Shown: positions 20,601-32,858 of the stretch, one piece after another
Layout of the letters: each line of letters starts with the position of its first letter
Position numbering within the stretch: position 1 is the stretch's first letter
Source: Capsicum annuum
Lineage: Eukaryota > Streptophyta > Magnoliopsida > Solanales > Solanaceae
Reading direction: 5' to 3'
Assembly: GCF_002878395.1 (NCBI RefSeq)
Contig: NC_061121.1
Span: forward strand, 16,521,717 to 16,585,716
DNA length: 64,000 nucleotides
Translations under genes and position numbers: made by a program
The notes under the pieces: model-generated
Seen by the model: only the letters and a program-made list of their open reading frames with translations
Told to the model about the DNA's origin: nothing
Databases searched by the model: none

Positions 20601-23351
20601 CCTCCCTCCTACATAAAGAAAAGGAAGTAAAGGAGAAAGGAGCGAGGATGAAGTTTGAGGGAAAGAGAGATAAAGTTAAGAAATGACTTATTAAAAATTG
20701 AAGATGATATTTCAATTTTCAGGTAGCGGAAACACCTTGAGGTAGAAGACATATTTTAATAGCATGTCGGACTCATGACCTTATATAGAATTCGGTAGAA
20801 CTGTGTGAGCACACTAAAAGCTAGCAAAGAGTGCTTGACCATACCAGCAGGAGGGCTGAAACCATGAGCGTAAAGAACTTGCGATAGTTCCTTTTCCCTA
20901 TACAGTTGTTTATCCACTACAAAAATCAAAAACATAAAAATACGATTAGGAGATTTTTACATATATGTCAACACGGTCAAGCATCTATGATGTATATACT
21001 ATATTTCAGACCACTCAAAGTTGTCAAATACCCTGCAATGATGGTCAAACTGATCTACACACTTGTCGCATACTCTGCAATGCTTGCTGTATTTAAATAC
21101 CTGCAAGTGTCATTCCGCATTGAGATATACCGTATGAACATGTATTACAGCAATCTAACTAAAATATAACAGGTAGTTCAAGCTAAGCACATCAGTTTAA
21201 ACAAAATCACTAAATATTATATTCATATTATATACCTTGATAACTTAACAAACGTTATTATCAATACCAGAGGGTGCAAACCAAAAAATAATAACAACTA
21301 GATGATGCTTCTTGTTAGGAATATTATATTTTTGTTTTATAACAAGATCTCTTAGCAAAATTATTCTAAATTCAGTACATAATAATGCCTCTAAGTGGAA
21401 GCACTAGCAATGATGGGATGTGAAGTTACAAACCTCTACTTCACACAAACTGCAGTAGAACATGCCATCTTCACTCAACTGTTGCTGAGAAGATTCAGTA
21501 TGTCTACCTGCACAGTTGCTGATAAGAGCACAAGGTAGTAGAGCCAACAATCCGGAAGAGCGAGATCTTTGACGAGTAGCTGTAACTTCCTGTTCAATTT
21601 CAATGTGATCTGCAGCTGGTTCAGTTCCTTTATTGCTTTTTGCAGATGCATTTTCCCCAATTGATGCAGCATTAACATCCTGTATAGACGAATTCGTCTC
21701 ACATCCTAATTTAGATTCTTTAACTTGGACTTGCTTTTTCTTGTCTAGCTTCTTTAGATATTTCTTGGATTTAAAAACTCCTGGATCAGCGGGATCAGCA
21801 GCAGCACACCAGATATACAAGCCAAATGCACTAATAATCTGGAGAAAACAAAGGATCATATACCAGACGCCTCCAAATGAACTTACATCTTACAAAGGCA
21901 AAAGTTTTGAACCCGCTCACATATCAGGTCGTTATTTCAGGTAATTCTTTTACATTCTACAGGTTAAGAAGTAGTTGCAAATCTAGTACCTTGTTTAAAT
22001 CTTGTTAATTAAGGAAAAACATTGTTTTACTTGATAACGCGAGAGCCAAATAAATTCTCTACTTAGGCCATTTTTCAGCTGGAATAGGTACTGAACACTC
22101 AAAATCTTCAATTACTTTGGGCCGCTAAAGTGTGACCAAAAACATCGAGGTACATTACTTCTAGATTAAAGAGAGATTTTTCCGATAGGAGTACGATCTA
22201 CAATACTAAATCAAGTATATTATCCAATTGTTCTCACCGGTGAACCTAGAGTGTTGGGAGTCCATTCAATTGAACCATTCATCTTCAATGTAAATAGTAG
22301 AGATGTGTGAAAAAAACAAAAAGAAGTAAAAATATCAAATTTTGAACCCATATTTCCAAAGAACTAAAAGCTCTCCTTTGGCCACAGATTTCAAAGTTGA
22401 AACTTAAAGAGCAGGCCGGTGCACTAAGCTCCTGTTATGCGCGGAGTCCGGATAAGGGTTGAACCACAAGGGTCCATTGTACGCAGGCTTACCTGCATTT
22501 CTGCAAGAGATTGTTTCCACAGCTTGCAGCCGTCAAAATTTGAGTTTTTGAAGTTTTGATATTTGGAGTTGTATTCGGACATGCATTACTTGGAAAAAAA
22601 ATTGAAGTTTCGCAACCGGAGAACTTGAAAATATTTGAAGACCAGATCAAATTTCATGGCCAGGCACATCTTAGAAGATACATTTTCAAAATCTACTCCC
22701 AAAATAAATGGCCAAACGCTATCTAAGAAACTTGAACCCATCAAGTTGTTGAATTAAGTTTAGATACTGGATTTGCCTCTACTTGCTTACATTGTATCAG
22801 ATAGACTGAAAAACTCATAATCACGAGTAAACTAAGCCATAGAGATAGAACAACCTAAAGAAAGGAAAACAAACCAGTATCCAAAACAAAAAGAAAATGA
22901 AAATTGTACAATGAAACACATAGAGGGAAAGATCTGTGACATTGATTCACAATAGATCTGAGTTCTTCATTGCCATGACTAAATGCAGATATGAAAGATT
23001 ACAAAGAAGCCAAAAGAATTCAAGATTACTTACAAGAGGAGTATAAAGCCCCATCACAATATACTGAAACATTGTCTTTCCAACAAAAGGTGCAAAGAAA
23101 ACATAGAAAGCAAATCCCAATGCCAGAAATACAGCAACAGCTACCACCTGCCAAAAAGATACATACCTAAAATCAAACAATTCAAGAATTCCCAAATTAG
23201 ATAAACCAGAACTGAAATGTACACATGAATATAGCCCTCCCTCCCACCCCCTCCACCCCACCCCACCCAACCCCAACACACACACACTCAAAAGAGCAAA
23301 AGTTGGAACCTGAAGAGGATGATAAGGAAGTTGCCATCCATGCTTCCTCAT
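17621..23351 (-). CDS. DHHC-type protein S-acyltransferase (plant PAT19-22 group), nine exons
   Basis: Transfers palmitate or other acyl groups to protein cysteines at cell membranes. Coding exons (minus): 23310-23351, 23034-23147, 21434-21838, 21032-21100, 20845-20916, 20104-20232, 19504-19584, 19212-19394 and 17621-18418. All introns are GT-AG and all junctions keep phase 0, giving 630 residues, within the range of this plant group. Four membrane segments are visible, near residues 15-35, 44-66, 226-252 and 269-302. The cysteine-rich domain (CSLC, then [19 protein letters not shown]) has the catalytic DHHC at 206-209. A DPG motif is at 70-72. The usual TTxE motif reads STYD (307-310). A long Ser-rich cytosolic tail fills exon 9. 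The start is the first ATG, just before RKHGWQLP, the expected N-terminus of the group. Introns 2 and 5 hold SINE insertions and intron 6 a tRNA-like repeat; none disrupts a splice site. Confidence 0.93.
19745..19960. repeat. tRNA-like dispersed repeat in intron 6 of the S-acyltransferase gene
   Basis: Two related segments (atgagatggtcacactttat at 19748 and ataatatggtaacatacttc near 19937) flank catggtattggaataagtac and aggttctagatttgatctca, which resembles a decayed tRNA B box (ggttcgaatcc). A dispersed plant retroposon is likely; its ends are undefined. Confidence 0.4.
20309..20449 (-). mobile_element. TTG-tailed SINE/RTE module with perfect 16-bp duplication
   Basis: 141 bp in intron 5 of the S-acyltransferase gene. 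On the minus strand it runs from ...ttgagccgggggtctatc through atgtgggaatacactgggtt to a (TTG)n tail. Both sides carry aaaatgcacaaatatg (20293-20308 and 20450-20465). The perfect duplication and TTG tail show target-primed insertion. It could be a SINE (TS/Au type) or a 5'-truncated RTE LINE, since the LINE remnant at 26880-27585 ends in the same module. Confidence 0.88.
22411..22534 (-). mobile_element. tRNA-derived SINE, 5'-truncated, in intron 2
   Basis: Plus-strand gccggtgcactaagctcctg...tgcgcggagtccgg...acaagggtccattgtacgca...gcatttctgcaagagattgt is the reverse of a common Solanaceae SINE body. The tRNA-like head is cut off just after tttccacagcttgcagccg. No duplication found. Confidence 0.75.
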
Positions 23352-23652
23352 TGTTGCTGACCTATAAACTTTCAAGAAAATGCAAGAGGAAACAAAAAAT
23401 ACAAAAAAAGATTTGCTTTTTTCACTCTATTCCTTTCTTGAATTTCAGTTTTCTTTCAACTCCCCACATTTTCTTGAAAGAAAACAATAAAGATCACTCT
23501 TTTACAATAAATCCTGAAACCCCATTAACCATATAAGTCTCATAAAACATGAAAATTTTAAAAAAAAAATAGGCAAAAAAAGAATAAAACACCAAATAAA
23601 GGACAGCTCAAAGAGAAAGAAAATGCATAATGTTGACTACTGACAGTATAGT

Positions 23653-23687
<35 letters not shown>
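23653..23687. repeat. 35-nt poly(G) tract upstream of the S-acyltransferase gene
   Basis: 35 consecutive G on the plus strand (C on the gene's own strand), about 300 bases upstream of its start codon. The surrounding DNA is AT-rich. A tract this long can form quadruplex structures or can be a sequencing artefact. Confidence 0.95.
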
Positions 23688-23688
<1 letters not shown>

Positions 23689-25844
23689 TGAAGGGGATAT
23701 GGTGTGATCACTTAGCTAAGCTTTTGTCTAGTTCACTCAATCATAATCCACAAACAAATAAACCCCATAAACACAATGAGGTTGATGAAGAGAGAGAGAG
23801 GGGGGGAGAGGGAACAAAATGGGAACTCATTATTTCCTATATTTTTGTTTTTGGATTTCTTTATTTTGAAGTTTCACTTATTGTTATTTTTGATAACATA
23901 AGAGTTGCTCGAATGTTAAACACGCATACTTCTAATTTTGAAGTTATGAGTTTGAGTCATCGAGAAAGAGATTAAAATTGTCTTTCTTGAGAAGATGTGT
24001 ATGTACAGTGATTGATCTATAGGTGGTGTAAGTAAAGGGGGTGGGGTTGTGGGTAGGGGTTAGGGGGGAGAAAGGGAGAGATCAAGAAGAGAGGGGCATA
24101 TGCTTTTGAAGCTTATTATTACATTGCCAACTAACACAACCTGCTTTCACTTTTTAGCCTTGTTTCTGTTTCTTGCATTTCCTTTTGCCTTTGGGCAAAT
24201 ATCATGTGTCACAACAGAGGCAACAATAGCCAGTTGTATTTTTCTCTTCGAAAGTGTTGAATTAATTGATAAAGTAATTACTAGTCTTTCGTAGAAACAC
24301 AGTATAATCATTCTTATGACCTGATTCTTCTCCAGAATTCACATATAGCAAGCTTTCATTTTTATTTTTTTATTCTCAGTCTTAATTTAATTGTATTCAA
24401 AAAAAAAAAAAAAAATTATCTCAAAATAATTACTCTAATTTTAAAAATATAAGGTTAGAATTGGAAAGTTAGTTCTTTTTAAGTATTGCTTAATTTGCAA
24501 GACAGAAAAAACAATAATATGCCTTAGCGAGTCGAAAATATTGATTCAGTTGATACAACAACAGATAATATCCAAAAAAAAAAAAAAACGTAATAAAAAG
24601 GTTTTAAAATGAAAAACGTAAAAAAAAAATTTTAAAAAAAATAAAAAGCTAAAACGAGAGTTAAAATGGGACTGGGCATAATTCCCAAACAATCCCTCCT
24701 CATTTATGGCTCTTTTGTCATTTTTGTTTCTCTCTCTTAGCTTTGAGTCTTGTCTATTTCTCTGCAAATTTTATCTTCTTCTTTCCAATTAATTACACAT
24801 TTCTTGCCCAAAATGGTCCTGGGAACTTAGTATTTATTAATAGTGTATGTACTATACTATTTATTTATCCATTTCTTTTAAAGTACTTCTCAATATATTT
24901 CCTCTTCTCTTTAATGGTGTAGATTATTCAGAAAAATGCAAATTCAAAAAAGAAAAAATAAGTAGTTCTATTTTTTGTTTGTTACTATAAATATGGTCGA
25001 GCATTATCTTATAGGAGTATTCCTTTATGATTGATTTTTTTAAAATGTCATTTGAATTATTTGAGAGTAGGAAAAAGTTATTTACACTAACTATATATTC
25101 ACTCTGTGTTATTTTAATTCTAGTGTCAGTTTTTTTTAATCACTCATTAATAATAATAAATACAAGATCTAATTTACGATTAAGCTACTCCTATTTATTA
25201 AAGATAGGCTAATTTTCCCTCTTAAATACTTTGTATACTTCTTTAATGGAAAGTTAAGGATACATTGAAACAATGATTAATTTTTTTAAAATTCCTTAAA
25301 TGATAATTATTTTAGGACTTTGTTTTAGCTAACGCAATAGTTAAAATGAAATGATAGGACAATTTTTGTGAGCTAAAGCGAAAGTTAAAATAGGACAAGG
25401 AGAATATAAACTTAAACTCTATAATATATTAATACATTAGATACTGTTTTTTAGCGTTTTATTTGGTATTCAGTATCTATCTATATTAGAATCGATCAAA
25501 TTTTTATTCGTGTGTTGCATGGCTTATTTATCAAATATTCTTTTTGCTCTTGTGAGTGTATGTTGCTTTTTAAGCTCCTAAATTCTTGCACAACCTGAAA
25601 AGACATTGATTTTGTATGCATTTATTTGGAATCACTAGGCATAAAATTTAAATTGGTGAAAGAATAAAATGTTGGACCTATCACTAATATATTTGTATAG
25701 TGGCTCAGCCATGTGTTAGTTGATTGCTATGAGTTCTAAAAAAAAATCATACCAATTTGCCCTATGATCTACTTAAAGAAATTGATAAATGAAAAGTTCA
25801 TGTTTATTGCAATTGAATGTGGTGAATCTATTTTAATAGTATTA
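23688..25844. other. Upstream and intergenic DNA
   Basis: Contains a GA-rich stretch at about 23790-23815 (agagagagagggggggagag), a G-rich stretch at about 24020-24090 and several A runs. These may belong to the upstream region of the S-acyltransferase gene. Further right it is AT-rich with no gene recognised. Confidence 0.45.
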
Positions 25845-26075
25845 CTTTATCAGTCTCAAAATACTTGTTGTCCTTACGCTAGTAGTAACTATACCTGAAC
25901 ACGACAAGTATCTACATTATGACAAATAAAATAAGTAATCTTCGATGAAAACAAATTATGTCTTATTACATAAATAAAAGTAAAATAGTTCAACGTTTCT
26001 CCTAAGTCCTAATTCATGTTCTTATGAGGAACGTATAAATAAAAAACACGATAAATATTTTAAAACGAAGGAATA
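25845..26075. mobile_element. Stowaway-like MITE (degenerate)
   Basis: Left end ctttatcagtctcaaaatac and the right end read in reverse, attccttcgttttaaaatat, pair imperfectly over about 28 bases. TA lies at both edges. No coding capacity. Confidence 0.5.
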
Positions 26076-26304
26076 TAAAAGCAATGAAAGAATTTAAAAA
26101 TAATAAGTAATGCAAATATCCACCATTGTTGAAATTATATAAGTAGTAGTACTATTTTTAATCCAACAACTACCTACCCCTCTTCCCTTTTTTCCTTTTT
26201 CTCCCGTCATCAACTCAACAAACCCTATAAGAAGGAATTTCTCCACAATTTATTTTTTTTCTCAATTTACTATTTATGGGCAAAGAATAATTGCACGGTT
26301 AGAT

Positions 26305-26400
26305 CAGAGGCGGAGCTAGTTTGGAGCTAGTGATGAACATTCCTGGCGAAAAACTATATCATTTATACGAGATTGAAATTACTTATTCTGACTTCACCAT
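26305..26400. mobile_element. Partial hAT-type MITE, relative of 8578-8757
   Basis: cagaggcggagctag..., then ctggcgaaaaactatatcat and ttatacgagattgaaattac, aligns with the left two thirds of the 8578 element. The right end is lost. Confidence 0.55.
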
Positions 26401-26879
26401 TAGGTTTGGTGAATATTTTCTTTTACATTCTTAGATGCTCGATTTTATTTTATTATAGAATTGACAAGAAGTCAATATATTTAAAAATATGCAAAATAAC
26501 GAAATACGATGGTAAATAAAACAATAAGGAGAAATTTAAAAGTTACTACGGTATATTATTTTCTCCACTGTAGTCCCGTTTGTTTGGCATTATTTGTTTG
26601 TCGAGAACCATGACTAATTTTCACAACTAAATCAAATTAACTATTTATTTATTTTGATGTAAAAAAGTAAATTAGAATAAAATAATCTTATTTATAGTTT
26701 GAATATCGAGTCTCACAAGACAAAAATAATGAAAGTTTCTTTTCTAATAAGTTTAATGTTTTTTTATAGATTTTGATCTAACGTTTTTAGTTTAAAATAA
26801 GTGTCATGTTCATAGAATAAATTTGGTTCAAAATAACTATAACTTTAGAAGGTAAAGAAAAATTAAGTTTAAAATTAGG

Positions 26880-27585
26880 AATAAAGACATTCGGGTTAAG
26901 TTAGGTGTGGCCCCGATAGAGAACAAGATGTAGAAAATAAGAATGAGATAATTTTAATATGTGAAGAGAAGATGCACGGATGTCTCAGTACAGAGGTGTG
27001 AGATCGAGTTTGGCTATGGATGGTTCAAGAGATGTAAAAGACAAGCCATTGAAGTATTGATGAGAGATAATTAGACAAGGCATAACATAATTTTAATTTA
27101 GTACTGATCGAGGACACGATCTTAAATTAGAGTTTATGGAAAAAGAGACGTGTACTACGAGACCACCAAGACTGATAGGCATTTCGACCAGAATATAAAT
27201 TAGGGTAAGAGGTTAGTTAGATAATTAAGAATTATCAAACTTATTCTCTTACTATTAATTAGACGTGCTGTTAATTAGTTGTACTACTACTCTTATTGTA
27301 TTTTGTCCTTTGATTTTAACTATTATTTATAATTTTATTAAACTTTGATTATTATTTTATCTTGCTATGGCTACTGTGTAGAGTGATTTATCACGTTGTG
27401 TTAGCATTGTGCCATGCATATTTTGATTATTTCATTATTTCTTTATCTCTAATGTTTTGAATTATTTTTCTTGAGTTGAGTGTTTATTAGAAACAATCTC
27501 TCTAGTATAAGGTTTACGTATAAGCTATCATCCCAAGATCTCAACTTATGGGATTAGACTGAATATGCTATTTTTATTGTAGTTC
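26880..27585 (+). mobile_element. RTE-type LINE, 3'-terminal remnant
   Basis: The reading GVAPIENKM, then VKRRCTDVSVQRCE, and more faintly onwards to a TAG near 27220 matches the C-terminal end of the plant RTE reverse-transcriptase protein, with several stops. About 360 bases of 3' untranslated sequence follow and finish in the TTG-tail module (ttgagttgagtgtttattag..., acttatgggattagactgaa...). A heavily mutated 5'-truncated copy. Confidence 0.72.
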
Positions 27586-27712
27586 AATAACAATAACATA
27601 TCTAATGTATTCCCACCAAGTGAGGTCTGAAGAGGGTAAAGTGTACACAGTTTATATAAAGTATTGAGGGTATATACGATAGACCCCCGGCTTAAGACAG
27701 ATAACAGCAAAT
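27586..27712 (-). mobile_element. TTG-tailed SINE/RTE module, tail to tail with the RTE LINE
   Basis: Plus strand caataacaataacatatcta...gtattcccaccaagtgaggt...cgatagacccccggcttaag is the reverse of the module at 27480-27585. The two tails face each other with no spacer, as when a second copy inserts into the tail of the first. Confidence 0.7.
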
Positions 27713-28577
27713 CAAACAAAAAACATAAAAATAAATAATAAAATGGGATAACACACCATTAGATAATAAAAGAAAAAAGACACCGACAGAGTAATATATA
27801 AACTATCTATTAAAGATCACAAATATCACCAAAACACTACGAACAAAAAACTTCAGACATAAATATAAATAAAACATTCCTCTTTTTTATTACGACGCAC
27901 TTGTACACACTAACTCACTGATGATGTGGTTAATTGATGATAAAGAAATGGACTTTGGGTGTAACTTAACCTTAAAAATTAATTCATGAAGGGAGGATTG
28001 TCGAAAACCATATAAAGAGATTAAAAACCTTTAACCCACCGATATAAGACTTTAATAATTTAATACTCAAGATTAAAATATTAAATTTATTATATTTTAA
28101 AAATACGTTGAGTTAATACTGAATAAGTAAAAATCAATGAAACTAGTAGAATACAAAACAAAAAATCCATAAAAGTGAAATAGGAGATTTGACACAAAAA
28201 CGAGAAGGTTTGGAGGTAAAAGTGGTTCAGAGATGTTTTTTCTATAAGTCCTGTCTTTTTGGCAGCTTCTTGTCAGTTTCATCGTGCTTGATGTGGTTTT
28301 TTTCTATATTATAGTCCAAAGTACTTTAAATTAATCAACTAATTAATTAATCCAATTAATAATTTATTTTCTCTCCAGCTTTTAATTTCTCGGCTCCATA
28401 TTTAAGGATATTTCATTTTTTTCTAAAATAAAAATTATACGAAGATTATTTTTAAAAAATAATATGACACAAATTCAAAATGGAAAAAAGCTAAATATAC
28501 TTTTGTATTATCAGAAATAATTTAAATATATCATTTGTTATACTATTGATCTAGATATGCTCTTTTCGTGATGTATG
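27713..28577. other. AT-rich intergenic DNA
   Basis: No gene or complete repeat recognised. It ends at the left LTR of the outer copia element. Confidence 0.45.
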
Positions 28578-28800
28578 TGTTATAAATGTATTTACGTTAT
28601 AGTGAATGTCTATCAAGATCTATTAAGAAGATTATCTGTCTTTTAGTCAGAAACTTGGAGTATTTTTTTTTTATAAATAAAAGAATTTTGTTCATTATAT
28701 AATTTAATTAAGATGATCTCTCATCCTACACGGGAAATAAAGAAGTCTCTCTCTTTTCTATCTATTTATTTTTATTGTTCTTTATTTATATTTTATAAAT
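28578..28800 (+). repeat. 5' LTR of the outer copia element
   Basis: Starts tgttataaatgtatttacgt and matches 44861-45137, but lacks about 58 bases (tctagttgatatctatcatg...) that in the right LTR look like a 30-bp tandem duplication. The end is inferred from where similarity stops. Confidence 0.85.
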
Positions 28801-28813
28801 GTTGTCAGCACGA
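28801..28813 (+). promoter_or_regulatory. Probable primer-binding site of the outer copia element
   Basis: gttgtcagcacga sits directly after the LTR and resembles the ttatcagcacga site found in many solanaceous copia elements. It is slightly mutated. Confidence 0.5.
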
Positions 28814-31204
28814 ATCACGAGTTAAAGATAAGTATTTGAATTTGATAATCTTTTATCATATTAAAATTGAATTTACATATTGATATTTGTGCAAATCAGT
28901 ATTACAATTTAAGGATGTCAAGTATCTCGTACTGTATCAAATAAAAAAATCATTCTGTTTACCTACTTTTTTGGTAAATAGAACACACAAATTGATGTTT
29001 GGTGGAGAAAGATCCAAAGTTTATAATATAAATTTATTAAGCAAATTTGGTATATAAACTTGTTATTATCAGTGTGTTATATCTTGCACTTTTTTTTTTC
29101 TGCCTGGATTTGCTAATACATTACATAGCTTTTTGATGTAGGTATCTGATTCCGGTAATAATTCATATGTCCTAGCAGCTTCAACCTATCAAGAATAGGA
29201 TGGAGGATTCAAATCTCATCCAACCGAAAAAATAAGATATAAATATTGGGTTCAAGTCCCAATAACGATGTATGACTAAGATATTTTTATATGGATAAGA
29301 CGTTGAGTTTGAATCTCAATGCATCATATTAATGATATTATGATTGATAGGGCAAAATAATGGGTATTTGGTGAAGAGTCATGAAACATGTCCCATTCCT
29401 TGAATTGAATGTGGTAGCAATAAATCATATGTATGCCTCAATTTGCTTTTATAGTAGCTATCATAATTTGATATGATACGCTTAAGGCTATATTCCATTT
29501 ATGGAGAATGAGAAACTTATTAATACAAACGTGCACTTGATTGTGGTGGTATCACAACTCACCTCCGAAAGAGGCTGATAATTTTGAAATCTATTTCTGA
29601 AGTAGTAAATCTGAACTTTATTCATGTAATAGTAAATCTGAAATTTACTAAAGTAAAAGTTTACATGTCATGGTAAACTTGGAGATTGCTAAAATAAAAA
29701 TTCATAAATTGACATGAACGATTGCAACATCTCAAAAATGTGCATACTGAGTATTGAATATATATTGAAGAAATTAAAAAAAAAAATCATTACTTTAAAT
29801 GTTGTTTGTTCTCATGATAAGTTGGTTGGACCAACTAATTTTGGGATTGAATCTCGTAAAATTTGAAAAGTATAAAAGGTGAATAATAGACCGTTCACCT
29901 ATCATGCGATATTTTGAAAAGATGCATCAATTAGATGATCACATATACATTCATTGTCAACCTACGTTTGACATTCATAAAGTTATTTGCTCAATATAAA
30001 TTGAGCATAATTTTCAGATTATGTAATCAAGATAATTCATCTTGATGATGATGGTTTGACATTGAATGTCTTCGATAAATAGCTAAACCATTACTAATGA
30101 GAACAAAGCTTCACGTGTTGGTCTGAAATATGATGTGTAGCACACAATAGCACTTGTATGCATTAGACCAATATATTATGATTATTTCTTCCCTCTCAAT
30201 TGATTCAAGGTTAGGAACCAACTATTTTATTTAATAATTTTGATGTGCAGTATACGATTAATGAATATATCATAATGCACAAAGATGGATTCCTCAAACA
30301 ACATAGAGAATGTCTGTTAGTTTTCCTAACATAAGGGGGAGATTATAAGCAGCTATGATGTATGTTAGGTATTATCATTAGATTCTCATTAAAAGGATAA
30401 TTTAAGTCATATGCTGGAAGTATTTGCTGACTCAAATTTAATCTCATATCTAAGCTGCAAGTGCTCCTATTTTTTTGGCCATAAAGGACAAAATCTACGC
30501 ATGCATGAAGCATGGTAGACCAATCGGTTCCAAATAAAATAGTCCTTGTAAAGAATAAGGAGCAGATAACCATAATAAGAAGGCAATGTGCTCTTGAAAG
30601 GCCTACGACATAACACTTCATGAAACCTTATGAAAGGTTCAGGTACCTGAAAATAATGAAGTGATGAAATCTTTAAATGTTATGTCACATTGTGAATCGA
30701 TACAAAACGATATATCATTGATGATGTCTTTGATACAATATTGCTGGAATATTGTGAAAGATTACGAGGATCTGAATTTTACGTTTATTTAAGCATGCTG
30801 ACGTAGAAAAATTTATCAAGTGACTTAAAATGATGCATTTTGGTAAGCATAAAACTTATTTGATTTACAGTCCAAACACTTGAAGATGTCACACTTGACA
30901 TGTTGGATATTGTCACTTGACAATAATCTATATGGAAATCCCTAAAGAATTCAAAATGTCTGAAATATATAAAGTTTCTGGGAACTTGTTTATTATCCTT
31001 ATAAGGGATAAATTGACGGTTTGAAAATCATTGAAACTCGAGTTTTTAAAAGCAATAAGATTATTCACTGAAATGACAAACATACCGAATTAGAATGGTC
31101 CTAAAGTACCATATCTTAATCCAATTGATGTACTAATGTATCTTGCAAATACTACAAGACCTGATAAAATCGTTTTCAGTCAGTCTGTTACCAAGGTATA
31201 TTTT
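28814..31204 (+). pseudogene. Outer copia gag-pol remnant, left part
   Basis: Mostly beyond translation. Recognisable pieces on the plus strand: CMKHGRPIGSK near 30500, a linker upstream of reverse transcriptase (VQVPENNE near 30640), IPKEFKMSEIYKVSGNL near 30940, and PYLNPIDVLMYLANTTRPDK near 31110-31160. The YVDD region is missing between the last two, so a deletion has removed the polymerase core. Confidence 0.7.
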
Positions 31205-31209
31205 TGCTC
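31205..31209. repeat. Target-site duplication, left copy (gypsy insertion)
   Basis: tgctc directly before the gypsy 5' LTR; the same five bases follow the 3' LTR at 44092-44096. Confidence 0.92.
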
Positions 31210-32858
31210 TGTAAACACCTAATTTTTGACCAAACCTAATATCTTTATATCATTTTAGGGTTCAATTTATTTTATTTTTTAGGCCTAAATTCGATATTTT
31301 CAGTTTATCTTATTTTACAGGGTTTGTTTAAAAGTTTCAAAAATTACAAAAAAAAATAGAGTCAAATTTTAATAAGCTTTTATTTTTATTTTTTATTTAA
31401 AAAAAATTATTTATTTTCTTCTTTTAACTTTTAATAAATAATCTAGTGATATTAATATTCTGCAATCATGTTCTAAGACTAATTATTTAACTTATCTATA
31501 TTTTAGCTTTAAATAAATTTTACCATTTTATTAATATCCTTAATTGAAAAACAAAAACAAAAAAAAAAGAATCCTAAACTACCATTCCCACACCCTAAAA
31601 CCACATTCCTATTTTCCCTCCAACACACTCCCATATTTCCCTCACGTTCGGCCCACACAAACACACGACATCACAAAACTATCTCAAAAACTTCCTCAAC
31701 CCTCACCCTATATAAAGACAAATACTACAACACTCTTGAGGGGGAACGGAAAAAAAACACGAAGAATTGAAAAAGAAAAGAAAGAAACAACATTGAAACC
31801 AAAAAAGAAAAACAGTAAGGAAAAGAAGAAAGAAAAATAGTAGGAAACAAAGAAGAGGAAGAAGGAACACACGAGTGATAAGTGGTTTCGGGTTTTCCAT
31901 TCGAGTTTTGGTTCGACGTAAGAGCTTCTCTTTTGATTTAGTTCGTCATACAGGTTCTTATTCAATCCCTGTACTATTACTTTTTTTTGTAAATTTGGTT
32001 ATGAATCGAAGCATGAATAAAGTTAATTCCATGACTTTTTCTATCGTTTGTTATGTGTAATTCATTATCGTTACATAGTTTACTTTATGTCACCATTTAT
32101 AACTAGTTTGCTATTCCGAAGTAGCGTTAACTAAATTTAATTGATCTCTAAATGAGATAATTGTTAGAGTCATCAGCGTTAAAAGATGTGTATTCGGTTG
32201 ACATGCGATTAGTACAATTGCGTTGTAACTAGAATCTTAGACCTATACACGTGTATGCATGCCAAATATAAGGTAGAAGAAGAAAACAGGGTCGCAGTAA
32301 GCAATATTTCATAATCACATTCCTCAATTGTGGGACTATACTGGCTTTTGCTTTGTCTGGGGTTTTCAATCTAGTTCAGTTTAACAACAACGCTACACTT
32401 GGCGAGAAAGTGTTGTAGAAGCCTTTACTGTTACTAAGCGTGTGGCTATTTGTTGTTTCAATTTTTAGGTTTGGTTGGATTGTTGCGCCGAGTTACGTTA
32501 ATCATATGGATATATTTGTGCGTATTGTTTTGCTCGTTGTGGGGTTGCTCTGCTTCACGTTGTTCATTGTGAATGAAGAGAATTGGAAGGGGAGTAAGAG
32601 AGGCTCAGTTGATAGCAAATTTTATCATCATGTATCTATTGGTAAAATAAGATTCTTAATAGTGAAATCTCATAGAACTAATAGAGACAAAATTTATTAA
32701 TCATTAGTCAATCATCCTTGTAATCATTAGGTAAATAAAAAGTCAACTCATTATTTAACCTCCTAAATCATAATGTTCGAGAAATAGAATCATTAGTATA
32801 ACTCCACCATCGAATCATTGTGAACATAATTGTAGGAATAAATTCTCTAAGAAGGTTA
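31210..32858 (+). repeat. 5' LTR of the gypsy element, 3' third deleted
   Basis: tgtaaacacctaatttttga onward aligns with 41331-42978, differing by several percent by eye. Homology stops abruptly after gaaggtta (32851-32858). Confidence 0.93.
31709..31716 (+). promoter_or_regulatory. TATA box in gypsy 5' LTR
   Basis: tatataaa after 'ctcaccc'; conserved in the 3' LTR at 41827-41834. Confidence 0.6.

Noticed and set aside
20281..20715. 144-codon minus-strand frame
   Set aside because: Falls in intron 5 of the S-acyltransferase gene and runs through a SINE insertion.
22947..23375. Continuous 142-codon reading that would merge exons 1 and 2 of the S-acyltransferase
   Set aside because: The middle is intron 1, with good GT-AG sites at 23308-23309 and 23148-23149; splicing restores the family sequence.
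31544..31840. Lys-rich 98-codon frame after the TATA region of the gypsy LTR
   Set aside because: Low complexity from A-rich LTR leader sequence; not conserved as a frame in the 3' LTR.
32440..32700. 86-codon open frame conserved in both gypsy LTRs (also 42559-42819)
   Set aside because: Conservation follows from the LTRs being copies of each other; no domain, and LTRs rarely encode proteins.
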